From Schizochytrium sp. CCTCC M209059 (Eukaryota > Sar > Bigyra > Thraustochytrida > Thraustochytriidae): a stretch of 64,000 nt of DNA. Under the pieces are notes generated by a model that was given only the letters and a program-made list of their open reading frames with translations, was not told the DNA's origin and did not search any database. Positions 50,954 through 61,956 of this stretch are shown here, piece by piece. The DNA lies in NCBI GenBank assembly GCA_000818945.1, contig KN805436.1, positions 67,618 to 131,617 of the forward strand. Direction: 5' to 3'. Each line of letters begins with the position of its first letter. Position 1 is the stretch's first letter. Position numbers and translations under genes: made by a program.

Positions 50954-53942
50954 GCGCTGGCTCGCACCCAGCGCCGCCGCGCGAATGGGCGCGCGCCCCA
51001 AGCAAGCAAGCAAGCAAGCTCCGCAAGGGCCGGCCTGCTGTCTGCCTGTCAGTCTGGCTGTCTGTCTGTGGCTGTGTGTCTGTCTGTCTGACTGACTGAC
51101 TGTCTGGCTGCGCCGTCTCGGCGTGCGTGCTCTTTCTCGATCACAGCAGCAGAAGCTGCCTGCTTTGCGGGCGCCGCTGGATCGGCGCCCGCGGGAAGAT
51201 GGAGAGAGACCACGGACAGAGAGTCAGGCTGACGGACGCGCGAACGGACGAATAGCAGACAGACACACTGCACAGACACACAGACACAGCGCACGCGGGC
51301 TGTGGCGGGCGAAAGACAGCGCGCGAGGCCGCGGATCTCCGGCGAGGCGGCGCAGAAACAGACGCCGCGCCGCCGCCGCCGCGAGGTCCACCGCGAGGTC
51401 CGCCCGCCTCGCAGTCGCAGCGGCGGCGGCGCTCGGCGGAGCGCCGCTGTCGACAGCGGCGTCGCCGCGGGCCCGAGATCGACCGCGGCGGAGGGAGAGC
51501 GGGGAGGAAGGAAGAGGCGAGCGGGGAGGGCGGGGCAGGAAGCGGGAGCTGGCTGGCTGGCCGGCTGGCTGGTGTGGAAGCGCAGAGGGAGGAAACTGGG
51601 GGAAGGAGGACGGCAGCAGCCAAGGCGCGGCTCTTCGGTCTCCTGCCTCCGCTGCTGGTCCCGCGCCGCGCTGGGAGGAGGCCAAGCAGGAGGCTAAGCA
51701 GGCGCAGGGCCGTGCTGCAGGGCGGCAGTGGCGGCGGAAGCAAGCAAGGAAGGAAGGAAGGAAGGAAGGAAGGCGTGGATATGGGTGGATGGATGGAGGA
51801 GTGAGTGAAGTGGCGGAGGGGACTGCAACGAGGGCGCACGAGATCGACGGGTACCCCCGCCCCCGGCTCCAGGCGGAAGCAAGCGCAGCGCAAACAGCCT
51901 GCGCTGCTGCTGTTGATGGATTCTGAAACGCGGGCGCCGCGGCGGCAGCAGGATGCAAGGTCAATCCATCAATCCATCAATCCATCAAGCAAGCAAGCAA
52001 GCAGCGACAGACGAAACAGCACGCGCGAGTTCCCACGTGGGCTGTGGTAGTTCGCAAGTAAGGTCGGCCGGCCCAGCCACCTCGCGCGTAAATTGAAAGC
52101 TGCGGTGCAGCTTCTACTGCGCGTCGGCTGCGGCGATGTCTTGATCTTGCAAGTTCAACTGGGCCTGGCAGTCACTTCATCTTCCGAGTCCTGCCCTCCC
52201 GCTCTTTCTTCTTTCCTGTCCTTGGCAGAGGAAGATCCCGAAGCAGGAATGTCGCGCCGCGGCCATTGGTTGCAGAGTGTCACCAGTCCAGCTATCTTGT
52301 CTTGCTCCCAAAAAGGTCCAAACTGCCTCGGGGCCAGCACGGCTTGTCTGGCTTCGCTCGCATCAAGTTGCCTGAGCTTGCCTTGCCTGGCCTTGCCTTG
52401 CCTTGCTCCCCTTGATTCGTCCTCGATCCGTCCGTGCCTTGCCGTCCAGACAGGTGTGGGCGGAGGGAGGGACGGCGGGCTGCCACGAGCGCAATGAATC
52501 GACCCCGCGCGCACCGCGACGCTTGGCATGGCGTGCGCATGGTATAGCGTGGACGACCGCATCGCGTCGCGGCGCCTAGCCAGCCAGCCAGCCCCATGCC
52601 TCCCTCCCTTGGATCCGAGAGAGGCAGACAGTCAGCCAGTCGGTCAGTCACCAGTCAGAGATGTGATGTGCTGTGACTGACACCGTGAGGGTGCATTGAT
52701 TGTCGCGGTCCATGCCGTGCGCGCGCCCACAGTGGCAGCTGGCGCCGGAGGTGACCGCCGAGACTGCTCGCGTCGCGTCGCATCGCACCGCGCAGCACCG
52801 CACCGCACCGCGGGTCGCCGCGGCGCTCGGCACATTGCGCGCCAGCCCCTCCCGTCCCGAGATCTCTGCCGCGCCGCGTCCCCGAGATCCCGCCGAGCCT
52901 CGAGGGCGGCCGGTGCGGACATCGGCCTGTCCTGCTTCGCCCGTGCTGCTGTGGCGTGCGTGCGCGCGCTGCTGCTCTCTCGCGGTCGCCGGCCGAGGTG
53001 TGCGCGCGTGCGTGCTTGCGTGAAAGCGTGAGTGCGTGCGTTAAAGAAAGAAAGAAGGGAAGAAGGCGCATGTGCCTGGCCGCTGCAGCTGGAGCTGCCA
53101 GCCTGCCTCTGCTGCACTGCACTGTGCAAACAAACCGTCGCCGGTCGTGGCGGGCTGCCTCGCGGTCGCAGCGTCGGTCGCCGCAATGGCCACGCCACAT
53201 GCCACCGGCACTGTCGCTGGACGCGTCAGCGGAGGATTCAAGCGCGCCTGCCTGGCCCCGTCCGGCGAGAGAGGGGAGGGCAGCGAAAAGAGCTGCGGTG
53301 CATTCTCGACTCAAGAGTCTCCTTCCTCCCTCGTGTGACCTCGGCGCTTCACGGGACCTCGACCTCATTATCCCAACCGCCAGGACCGCGACCGCCACGC
53401 GGTGCGTCTCCCGGCTGCGACAGACAGCGAGCGATGCGACAGGACAGACATATCGACGCGACCAAGTGGGCTCTCCTTCAAGTTCAAGTTGTTGCTCTCC
53501 TCTTTCCCAGAAGCGGCCAGCGCTGCGACTTCGGTCCTGCCGCTGCGATCGAGTCGAGACTCGCTCCCTCCCTCCCTCCCTTCGTCCCCTGCGGTCGATC
53601 ATGCGGTCGATGGATCATTCGGTCGATCGATCGATCGTTCAGTCGCGCCGCGCGCAGCTGCAGCACCCAACACTGACACAGGTAGGTAGGTAGGTAGGTA
53701 GGTGGCTTCGCGGCGAGCCGGGACCGACCGTCGGAGATGCGATGCCTCGACGCCTGCGGCCGGAGCTGCGACCGCGGCCGTCCCAAGAAAGTCGCTGGCA
53801 GCATAGCAGGCAGAGGCTTCGGCCGGCCGAGGCGGCTCGCACGGCCACGGCGGCGGGCTCGCACGGCGCCGGGCCGCTGGCGCCGGGCTGCGGACCCGCG
53901 TTCAAGCTCCTGGCCGCGAGGTCGCCATCGCGGATATTTTAG

Positions 53943-53954
53943 GAAAGAAAGAAA

Positions 53955-54010
<56 letters not shown>
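53943..54010. repeat. GAAA microsatellite
   Basis: About sixteen tandem GAAA units, slightly imperfect at the 5' end. Confidence 0.95.
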
Positions 54011-54508
54011 CCTGGCTGGCGGTTGCAGCAGAGGCAGGCATTGCGAGCTGCGGAGCCGCGCCCCGCCGCGCAGCAGAGACGGAGTGGCGTCAGCAGCGCC
54101 GCGTTCGTGCGCGCGCGGGATGGCGGCAGGAAGCGACTGCGGCGCGAGGAAGTCGAGCTCGAGGCGACCGGCCGTTGGAGCGCGTGCGCCCGTCCGTCCG
54201 TGTTGAGTCGTGTGCATCGTAAAGTCCTGCGGCGCGGTGTTCTTGCTCGCTCGCTCACTCGCTCGCTCGTGCCGCTGTGATCTATCTACCTCTCTGCGCC
54301 CAGAGAGAGAGAGAGAGAGAGAGAGCCCCAACGCGAAACCTAACGCTCGTCCGAGAGAGTCTTGACTCGAGCGCGACGACCGCTACGGCGCGGCCGGCCG
54401 GATCGGCTCGCGGCCCCATCGCGCCGCGCCGGCTGCATGGACAAGGCAGCGCAGCGAGCTGCGAAGGCAGCCCCGACGCGCGAAAAAAGGCCTTCTGCGC
54501 GACCGACA

Positions 54509-54577
54509 TCGGATCGGATCGTATCGTATCGTATCGTATCGTATCGTATCATGTCATGTCATGTCATGTCATGTCAA
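54509..54577. repeat. Compound pentamer array GGATC / GTATC / ATGTC
   Basis: Two GGATC, about six GTATC, then five ATGTC units in direct succession, changing by one or two bases between blocks. This looks like stepwise expansion of drifting pentamers. Confidence 0.93.
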
Positions 54578-54849
54578 GGCGGAGTGGGGCCAGGATCGCA
54601 GCGCCGGACCGACGGAGGGCGCTCTCGCTCGCAAAAAGTGCAGGTTTCGTGGTCGCAGCGCAGAAAGATAGATAGATAGATCGCATCGGTGGGCGCCGCG
54701 TTGGACGCAAACTTTTGAGAGTCGGTCGAGCCGCTGCGACCGGCGAGGGGAGCCTGGAAGAAAAGGAAGGAGGAGGACCTGCGGCGGCTCTTGTAGTAGG
54801 ATCAGCTTCGCAAAAGTGGATTCGTCCTGGTATATTCCCCCAAAAGGTG

Positions 54850-54881
54850 TGCACTGCACTGCACTGCACTGCACTGCACTG
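54850..54881. repeat. GCACT pentamer array
   Basis: Six tandem TGCAC units. Confidence 0.93.
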
Positions 54882-54944
54882 CGCTGGAGTGGAGAGACAG
54901 TGTAGAAAGAACGAGGCAAACAGGGTGTGCATGGAATCCACTTG

Positions 54945-54976
<32 letters not shown>

Positions 54977-55058
54977 CACGCAGAGAGAAAGACGGAATGG
55001 AACTGGCTTTGCGCCACTCCTTCCTGCTCCGCCATGCGAGATTGTACAATCATGCTTG

Positions 55059-55232
55059 CAAAACTGGGTCCCAAAGTGGATTTGAGCCGGTCAGCCGATC
55101 CTGCCCTTGTAAAACTTGGTCCATGAAAACTGGATTTGAGCCGGTCAGCCGGTCCTGCCCTTGCAAAATTTGGTCCAAGAAAACTTGATTTGAGCCGGTC
55201 AGCCGGTCCTGCCCTTGCAAACTGGACCCACA
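55059..55232. repeat. 54-bp minisatellite, 3 units plus a partial
   Basis: TTTGAGCCGGTCAGCCG begins units at 55081, 55135 and 55189, a period of exactly 54. Each unit also carries ATCCTGCCCTTG or GTCCTGCCCTTG and AAAACTTGGTCCA-like sequence. The 54-bp period is a multiple of three, so frames stay open through it. Confidence 0.93.
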
Positions 55233-56180
55233 GATGATGCAACACTCTTGTGCTTTGCATGCACTCATTCGACACGCTCCCGCTTTGCGTTTCATAAACT
55301 GGCGACGAATGGATCCTTTTCTCCTATTCCTCACTCGTACTCGTTCTAAATGAGGAAATTGGGCCCGCATTGATTGTTATCGGCTGACTATGAGGCCCTC
55401 CGTACTCAAAGTTCACGTGGAGAAACGTGAGCAATTTGAGTATTTACTAAAAGCTTGAAAAAAAGATCCAGCAGCGCGCAAACAGCTATTCTTTGCAGGT
55501 GTCACGCCGTGCCGCGCCATGCCACAACATTTTCGCGTCTCCATCAGTTCTGGTGTGAACATGGACTTTTCGCGACTGCCGCGCACAAAGTCTCTGCGAT
55601 TCATCCGTCTTGCGAAGAAGAAAGAAATTAATTCCTCGTGCGACATCTATTGCGTTACGAAAGTGACGTCTTGCGGACACGTGGAGTGATCCAACACCCT
55701 TTTCTTTTCGGAATATTGAGGGAGGGGATTTCTTACTTGCTTTTAGTAGGGCACTTTTCTTGCTGATTTATCTGCTTTGAGAGTGAGACATCTCTCTTTT
55801 GGCCGATGAATCTCTCCGCGAGCAGTGGCACTACAGGTTTTCACGTCCGCAGCCTTGGCGTATACACTGCCAAAGTAGCTCTCCATCTACATTCCCCGAC
55901 TTTGGAAAAAGGGGCTTTCACTTGTGCACTGCTTTCGAAAAGTCCAGACATAAAAGCCGCTCTCAATGTGAGTTTTAGGGTGCTGCGTCTGCTTGAGGAG
56001 TTGACTTCCTTTGTTCACTTTCAAGGGCGCTCACAACCATTGAGATAATCGGTCCTAGTGTAAGTGAATGCTCGAGTTGAGCTAAGCTCCTTGGTGGCGT
56101 GCAACTCTGATACTCAAGGGTTTCTCGTTGTTGCCAATACTACCGAGGCCATTCACTACATATTGAGCTTTGCTTGACTC

Positions 56181-56307
56181 AGCATTTGGTCTAGATAAGC
56201 ACCAGCATTTGGTCTAGATAAGCGCCAGCATTTGTTCTAGATAAGCACCAGCATTTGGTCTAGACAAGCGCCAACATTTGGTCCAGATAAGCGCCAGCAT
56301 TTGGTTT
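56181..56307. repeat. 23-bp minisatellite, 5 units plus a partial
   Basis: AGCATTTGGTCTAGATAAGC followed by ACC or GCC, starting at 56181, 56204, 56227, 56250, 56273 and a partial at 56296. It lies about 220 bases downstream of the ALG13 stop codon. Confidence 0.95.
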
Positions 56308-56524
56308 GATCGCACAACAAGCAACACACGATTCTCCTTCAAGTATTATTATTTCCCACTTTTCCTCGGCTCTCATTTTTTATGCATCTTGTGTAATGAT
56401 CTTGCAAACAAGAAAAGAAAGGTTTCAGATTTTGTTTGTTTCTTTGTTTGTTTCTTTAATTGTCTCTTTGTTTGTTTGTTCAACAAAAAGAGTGAATTGA
56501 TGGTCAGCAAGATGTTGGTATAGA

Positions 56525-57361
56525 TCACACGTCAGCGTACATTTCCTGGTCGAGCAACGCTGGAAAAAGGCCTGCGTCTCGCGGAGGATAAACCTCGAAG
56601 CGATCAAGGTCTGCATCCCCCAAGAGCGCTACGACATCAGCAGGCCGCGTCTTGCGCAAGACGCCCTTGGCCTCCATGGCCTCGGCGAGCTCCTCTTGAT
56701 GATTATCCATGAGGTCTTCGTTGACGACAACCACGAGCGGCTTTTTCAGCCGCAAGGACTCCATAATCGAGCCTGCACCTGCGTGCGAGACGATAAGAGC
56801 CGCGGACTTCATGTCATTTTCCAGCGTGCTTTTGAACCTGTAATAGCGGCATGGGAAAAACTCTGTCGACGCCGCTGGCTGGGCTGCGGCCTCTGCAGAG
56901 CCTTCTTCCACGGCACCGATGCGCTTCGGCACGTATGTGCCCCTGCCAATCTGTCATCGTCGTCACCAAGAATCGCCGCGTCAGCAACACATTCTTCATC
57001 TCTCTCTCTCTCCTCGACCTCGTCCTCGTCCTCGTCCTCCTACCATGCCTTGCCAGTTCCCCCCGCCCCGCCCTTTCGTCCTTTCCTCCTCCCTCCGTGC
57101 GTGCCCAATTATTCTCCCCCGCCCTCCTCTTCTTCGGCGTCGTGCACGCGCTTTCGCGCTTGCTTACGCGCCGGCCTCTTGTTTCTGGCTGTTCTGACCT
57201 ACCTGAATCGTCAGCGACGTGAACCCCCTCTGCCGGAGCGCCTGCACGACGCTCTCATCGTCGAGGGCCTCCACGAGAGCGTCGAAGCTCGTCGTGCCCA
57301 CCGTCATGAACACGGGCTTCGCATCGCGCGCGGGCTCCGCGTCCCCCTCTTTGCGACCCAT
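56525..57361 (-). CDS. ALG13: UDP-GlcNAc transferase subunit ALG13, two exons
   Basis: I splice exon 1 (57361-57203, 53 codons) to exon 2 (56950-56525). The donor reads CAG|GTAGGT and the acceptor ACAG|ATT; both exons are phase 0. The product has 194 residues, close to the yeast length. The exon 1 sequence VFMTVGTTSFDALVEAL is the ALG13 opening strand and loop. The junction restores LTIQ-IGRGTYVPKRIG, the conserved GT-B glycine-rich segment. Exon 2 has ALIVSHAGAGSIMESLRLKKPLVVVVNEDLMDNHQEELAEA, divided here as SHAGAGSIMESLRL and KPLVVVVNEDLMDNHQEELA, the sugar-nucleotide binding region. ALG13 is the cytosolic catalytic half that, with membrane-bound ALG14, adds the second GlcNAc to dolichol-PP-GlcNAc on the ER. 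No ALG14 is seen nearby. Confidence 0.92.
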
Positions 57362-58105
57362 CGAGAGAGCGAGAGAGAAACCACCGCGACGGGACCGAAG
57401 CGTCGGAGCAGCAGGGTTTATGGCGGTAGATTTGAACGAGGGTGGTCCTCGTCACCGCGCTTGCCTCGCCAAGCCGCGCGCAGGCAAAAACAGACGGCTC
57501 GCAAGCTCCCTCTCTCTCTCTCTCGCGCGCGCGCGTTCCGCCGGGCGAGCCGCCCCCAACCCCTCGCGCTCGCGCTCGCGCTCGCGCTCACTCTCCTGAA
57601 GCACGGCCCGGCCAAGCCTGCCTTGGCGTTCTGCTGCTGCTTGCTCGCTCGGCCTTGCCTGTCTGCTTACTCACAGTCGGTCACCCAAGGTCGTCCTTCT
57701 GGTCCTCCTTTCGAGTTCTTTCCTTCACGCGAGTTCAAGTTCGATCTCCTCGGGGCGAGAGCTGCGCGCGAGCAGCGCCCGCCTGCCTAGACTGGACCTG
57801 ACCTGGCGTTGAGATCTATCTGGGTGGCTGGGCTGATGCCGTGCAGGCTAGGCTCGCTGTGCCAGGCCTGGCCTGGTCCGGAGGCGAGGCGAGGCTAGCC
57901 TAGTCGTTGCGGGGAGGGCGAGGTCCATCGTCGCCCTGCTCCTCCTTTGTTTGCTGCTGCTGCTGCTGCTGCTTGCTCTGTCTTCTTCTCGGCGCGGAGC
58001 AGACCCCGACCGGGAGGGACGAGCGGGCGAGCGAGCGCGCGCGCACCGGGGAAAGAGGGAGGCGAGGAGCGCGCGGCGCCGAGAGCGCGGCCGAGGGCAG
58101 ACGCC
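57362..58105. other. Divergent promoter region of ALG13 and DHHC-like gene
   Basis: High GC, CGCTCG hexamer repeats (57568-57588), TGC repeats (57953-57973), and short GCCTG/GCGAG pentamers near 57862-57894. No gene seen. Confidence 0.5.
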
Positions 58106-59806
58106 ATGTGGAAACGCAGCTTCAAGACACCGCACGGGAAGCACAGGTACGAGCGAAGAACGAGAATGAATGCTTGCCTGCGCGCATGGACACAGACAAA
58201 CGAACGAACGAACGAACGAACGAACGAACGAAGTAGCGGCACGCGTTGTTGCCTCGCACGGGCAGCGTAGACGGCATGAGAACCATGTAAAGAGAGAGAG
58301 AGAGAGAGAGAGAGAAAGAAACTGACGACTCAGCGATGCTGCGAATGCACAGACCATGCTGCGGAGGTACCTGCCTCGTTGCTCACACCGGATGGGACAA
58401 TCTCACGCCGGTGACCCTCTGCATGGTACGTTTCGAAGACACGAATTGCCATCAGTCGCCTTGAAATACAAGTGCGCGCACTAACCATTCTCGAACATCG
58501 CAGCTTCTCATCCCATTTAGCTTGTGGCTTGTCTTTCTTCGCGATGAAGCAGCGTACGTTTTGGTCTTGGTCTTGTTGTTCCACTCATCGCACTTCTTCC
58601 CTTCCTGCATAATTCACTCATTCTCACCTTTTTTTACTCGCCATCATGATCCCTCCACAGTCAAGCTATCAGCCCGATCGTCCCCGTCGTCATGATCGTC
58701 ATTGTCGTTTGTACGCTTGTTGATCTGCTTCTCATCATGTTCACGGAACCTGGTATTCTCCCTACAGTCACGTATGAGGAGTATGACGAGCAGGATTCCA
58801 CAGCGCCCGTGCGCATCGTCTCGGTACGTTTTCATGTAATGAGAGGTCGCAAGCTGTTCTACGTGCCTGCCTGCAAAGCATTCAGCCAGCCAGCCAATTA
58901 GTGACGGGCAGTCTGAACTAACGCGCATTTTGCAACTCCATTCTCTTACTCTTCGCTTTCTTTGTGACATGCGCAGCGCATCGTGCTTGATGGCCGAGAG
59001 TACGAGCTCCGCGAATTCCGTGCCAAATTCTCCAGGTACACGGGCAATTGCATCGAGTCATTTGACCACTTTTGCGGATGGACTGGCGCCGTCATTGGCA
59101 AGCGTAACTATCGCTACTTTGTACTCTTTCTCGGGCTGTGTCTGTTGCTATCCATTGGTCTTGCGGGCTCGTGTACTGCTCTACTCGTCATCAAGGCTGA
59201 GCGCAATCACTTGACTGTTTTCAAAACCATCGAGGAGTCCATTCCAGAAACCGTTCTTGGGAGCTACGGCTACCTCATGCTCTTTTCTCTCTTTGGCCTC
59301 TTGTACGTTTCTCTACCTTTTTTTTTGCTGCGTCTTGCGCGTAAGTCCTTTCTTCTGACTGACAGGCTTGCCTCTTTTTCCTTTTCTTTCTTTACAGTGT
59401 GTTCCATATGCGCGCCATTGCAAGCAACCTCACAACGAACGAAATTCTCAAAAACACGTACGGGAGAGGAGGCAATCCACACGACCAGGTACGTCTTACG
59501 TTGTGTTGCGAGCAAAACCCAAACAGCTGGCTCACTGACTTGATCGCCATGAAATCTCGTCTCTTTTACGCGCGCGCACAGGGGTGTCTGCGAAACGTCT
59601 GGCAATTCCTTTGTGGGCCCATCCCACGGAGCCGGATCGCAGATCTTGACGTTGACTCTCCACTCCTTTCAGACTGCCTTCCTACATCAATTCGCCCCGT
59701 TTCTCGTCCTAGCTCAGGTCGAGCCACCCATCCTTTGCAGTCTCAAGGGGGTCATCGAGATCTCGACAGAGACCAACACGAGGATCTCTCCCCAATACAA
59801 GTATGA
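58106..59806 (+). CDS. DHHC-family palmitoyltransferase-like protein with degenerate cysteine-rich domain, seven exons
   Basis: Exons 58106-58146, 58353-58425, 58504-58553, 58661-58823, 58977-59302, 59398-59488 and 59582-59806 join in phase to 322 residues. Exon 1 is very short (MWKRSFKTPHGKHR). The order of family features is correct: N-terminal basic segment, CCGGTCLVAHTGWDNL, TM1, TM2, TEPGILP (the DPG-type motif), cysteine-rich domain, TM3, TM4, LTTNE (the TTxE motif), and GCLRNVWQFLCGP. The catalytic motif is FDHFCGW rather than DHHC; the catalytic Cys and preceding NC are kept. The usual C..C and HC..C zinc ligands upstream are absent (the stretch reads YELREFRAKFSRYTGNC). The family S-acylates membrane-associated proteins; whether this one is active is open. 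Confidence 0.85.
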
Positions 59807-60053
59807 TAGTCCTTTTACAAATTCACCGCACGCATGAAATAAGCAAACCGTGCGTATGATACGATTCAATTTATATTACTCCCCTTTTTGATTTCTTCAT
59901 TTCTCTACATCTTTTCCTATGCTGACAAGCAAGGAACCATCCAACTTGAATGTTAAATTTCTGATGACAACGCAAAGGCAAAGGGGTTATGTAGACTATA
60001 CAGGAGAAACACAGAACGTGTGAAAAATCCGTGATAATAAAGTTTCCATCGTA

Positions 60054-60299
60054 TCAGGGTGAAAGGAGAAGACTTTCGGTGGATTGTTTCATCAACTTCT
60101 CCGAGACCTTGTGCATCTCCCGCCACGACCCATTTCTGCGCGCCTCCAGAAACAATGGAAGCAGCTTTCGCTTGGCCTCTACGGGAAAGTCTTCCGTACG
60201 GAATACGTCCGACGGCAGCTGGCCATACTTGCGGTATCCGCGCGCCGCCTTGACGTCCATCGTGGCTTCACCTTGTGTTGTTGCCCATCTGCTGCCCAT
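60054..60299 (-). CDS. Small conserved-looking protein, function unknown, 5' end unresolved
   Basis: 81 residues from the ATG at 60299; the frame is open further to 60356. Charged, helical, with YRKYGQLPSDVFRTEDFP and EAKRKLLPLFLEARRNGSWREM. No family recognised. Upstream on the same strand a short basic segment beginning ATG near 60434 (MRGRLRNSALHL) could be a mitochondrial presequence exon, joined by an intron with a weak donor, but I could not confirm the junction. The opposite strand is also open at 60084-60575 and is the main alternative. Confidence 0.35.
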   Translation of the reverse strand: MGSRWATTQGEATMDVKAARGYRKYGQLPSDVFRTEDFPVEAKRKLLPLFLEARRNGSWREMHKVSEKLMKQSTESLLLSP

Positions 60300-60783
60300 G
60301 CCAAAGACAATTTGCCCAAGAGCGCTCGTGACTATCCGTTCAGAGGGGTAGGTCACTTACTTTGTGCACCAAAAAGAACAATTTTATACATTATACTTGA
60401 CAAAGATGCAGAGCGGAATTGCGCAGTCTTCCTCTCATGCCCCCCTCTTCCTTCTTCTTCCCGCAACACAAGAGATGGAGAGACGCGTGCGTCTTTGATC
60501 CAATTCAACTCGCCAAAGCCTTGGAGCTCGACCGTTGCGCGGCACGGCGCAGTGCGGGCTCGTCGGTGCGTGTAGGCGCTCGGGCTTCACGCCTGCGCCG
60601 ACTTGCGCCCGCAACAAACAAAGTTTGCTCGGGTGACGGAGGCAGTCTTGCTCCCCGTCAATCTGTCAGTCAAGTCCTTCGTCGTCGGACCAGAGACTTA
60701 CTTGAACAACAGAGCGCCCGTCTGTCTACCTTTACCTTTTCCGCCCCTCGCCGCTTCACAAAAGTCACAACAGCCGTCTCACG
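60300..60783. other. Divergent promoter region upstream of DnaJ gene
   Basis: Probable promoter of the DnaJ gene, and the 5' part of the small minus-strand gene. No other gene is supported. Confidence 0.4.
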
Positions 60784-61749
60784 ATGGGCAGAGATTTCTA
60801 CAGCATCCTGGGCGTAGCCCGAGATGCCGACGAAAAACAATTGAAAAAGGCATATCGAAAGATGGCCATGAAACACCATCCAGACAAGAACCCCAACAAC
60901 AGAGAAGAAGCCGAAGCCAAATTTAAAGAGGTCGCCGAGGCGTATGACGTCTTAAGCGATCCGGAACGCAGACAAGTGTACGACAACTTTGGCGAGGAAG
61001 GTCTCTCGGGCGATATGGGCGGCCCCGAAGCGGATGGCGGCCCGCCCTTCGCCAATGTGGACCCGCACGAACTCTTTGCCAAATTCTTTCAAGGCTTTGG
61101 CGGCAGCAACGGCATCTTTGGAGCTCATTTCCGCGGCGGAGATCCCTTTGGAGAGTTTCTCGGCGGAAACGGCTTTCGTCCTCGAGGTGGACCCGCAGCA
61201 CCATTTGGAGGCATACGCATGGTTCCTCGCGTTGTCAAGGCCGAGCTACAATGCACACTCGAAGAGCTTTACGCTGGTACCAAAAAGAGAATGAAAATTA
61301 GACGTAGGAATATTCAGAGTTCACGACCCGACGCCGAAGTTCTCGAAATTGACGTCAAACCTGGCTGGAAGGCAAACACACGCATCACCTTTACCGGCGT
61401 TGGCGACGAAATCAGGCCCGGCGAGTTTCAGGACGTCATGTTTATTCTCACGGAGCGAAGTCATTCCCGTTTCACGCGCCAAGGCTCCGACTTGCTGTAC
61501 AGGCATACAGTCTCGCTTAAAGAGGCCCTCACTGGCTTTACCCTCGACATTGAGCATCTCGACGGCCGTAACATTAATTTGCGCGTGGACGACGTCATCT
61601 GTCCCAACACAACACGCCGCATTCCTCGCGAAGGCATGCCATCTTCGCGTCGCAAGGGCCACACGGGCGATCTCATCGTCGTCTTAGACGTGGAGTTTCC
61701 CAAATCTCTATCAGCGGATCAAAAGGCATCATTAAAGTCCACGTTGTGA
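60784..61749 (+). CDS. Type II DnaJ (Hsp40, DNAJB-like) co-chaperone
   Basis: 321 residues, single exon. Residues 1-70 are a J domain with HPD at 32-34 (MKHHPDKNPNN). A Gly/Phe-rich region follows (about 75-150: FFQGFGGSNGIFG, then FRGGDPFGEFLGG). There is no CxxCxGxG zinc finger, which makes it type II. Residues about 155-321 form the two beta-barrel substrate-binding domains and end in LKSTL. PRVVKAELQCTLEELYAGTKKRMKI is the family-conserved start of CTD I (split as PRVVKAELQCTLEEL and YAGTKKRMKI). It delivers unfolded clients to Hsp70 and stimulates its ATPase. Predicted cytosolic or nuclear. The BAG-like gene at 22 kb would act in the same system if that call is right. Confidence 0.93.
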   Translation: MGRDFYSILGVARDADEKQLKKAYRKMAMKHHPDKNPNNREEAEAKFKEVAEAYDVLSDPERRQVYDNFGEEGLSGDMGGPEADGGPPFANVDPHELFAKFFQGFGGSNGIFGAHFRGGDPFGEFLGGNGFRPRGGPAAPFGGIRMVPRVVKAELQCTLEELYAGTKKRMKIRRRNIQSSRPDAEVLEIDVKPGWKANTRITFTGVGDEIRPGEFQDVMFILTERSHSRFTRQGSDLLYRHTVSLKEALTGFTLDIEHLDGRNINLRVDDVICPNTTRRIPREGMPSSRRKGHTGDLIVVLDVEFPKSLSADQKASLKSTL

Positions 61750-61956
61750 GACGCCCATCATCAACAAAATACCACGTCCGCCATGGGGCCCCTTCCACTA
61801 TTCTATTGATTGTAATCCTTTTACCATTTCCAAATTTCGTATTGCTCAATCTCCACGAGTGCTCGTATGGGCAAAGAAAGACCTCTTGCCCGACCTTTTT
61901 TGTAAATAGACTCCAGTTTTTCCCGTAACCAAAGACTATTGGCCTCTTGTCTTGAG

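Noticed and set aside
60084..60575. 163-codon plus-strand frame between DHHC-like and DnaJ genes
   Set aside because: Weaker protein character than the opposite strand, where a charged helical frame lies; not called.
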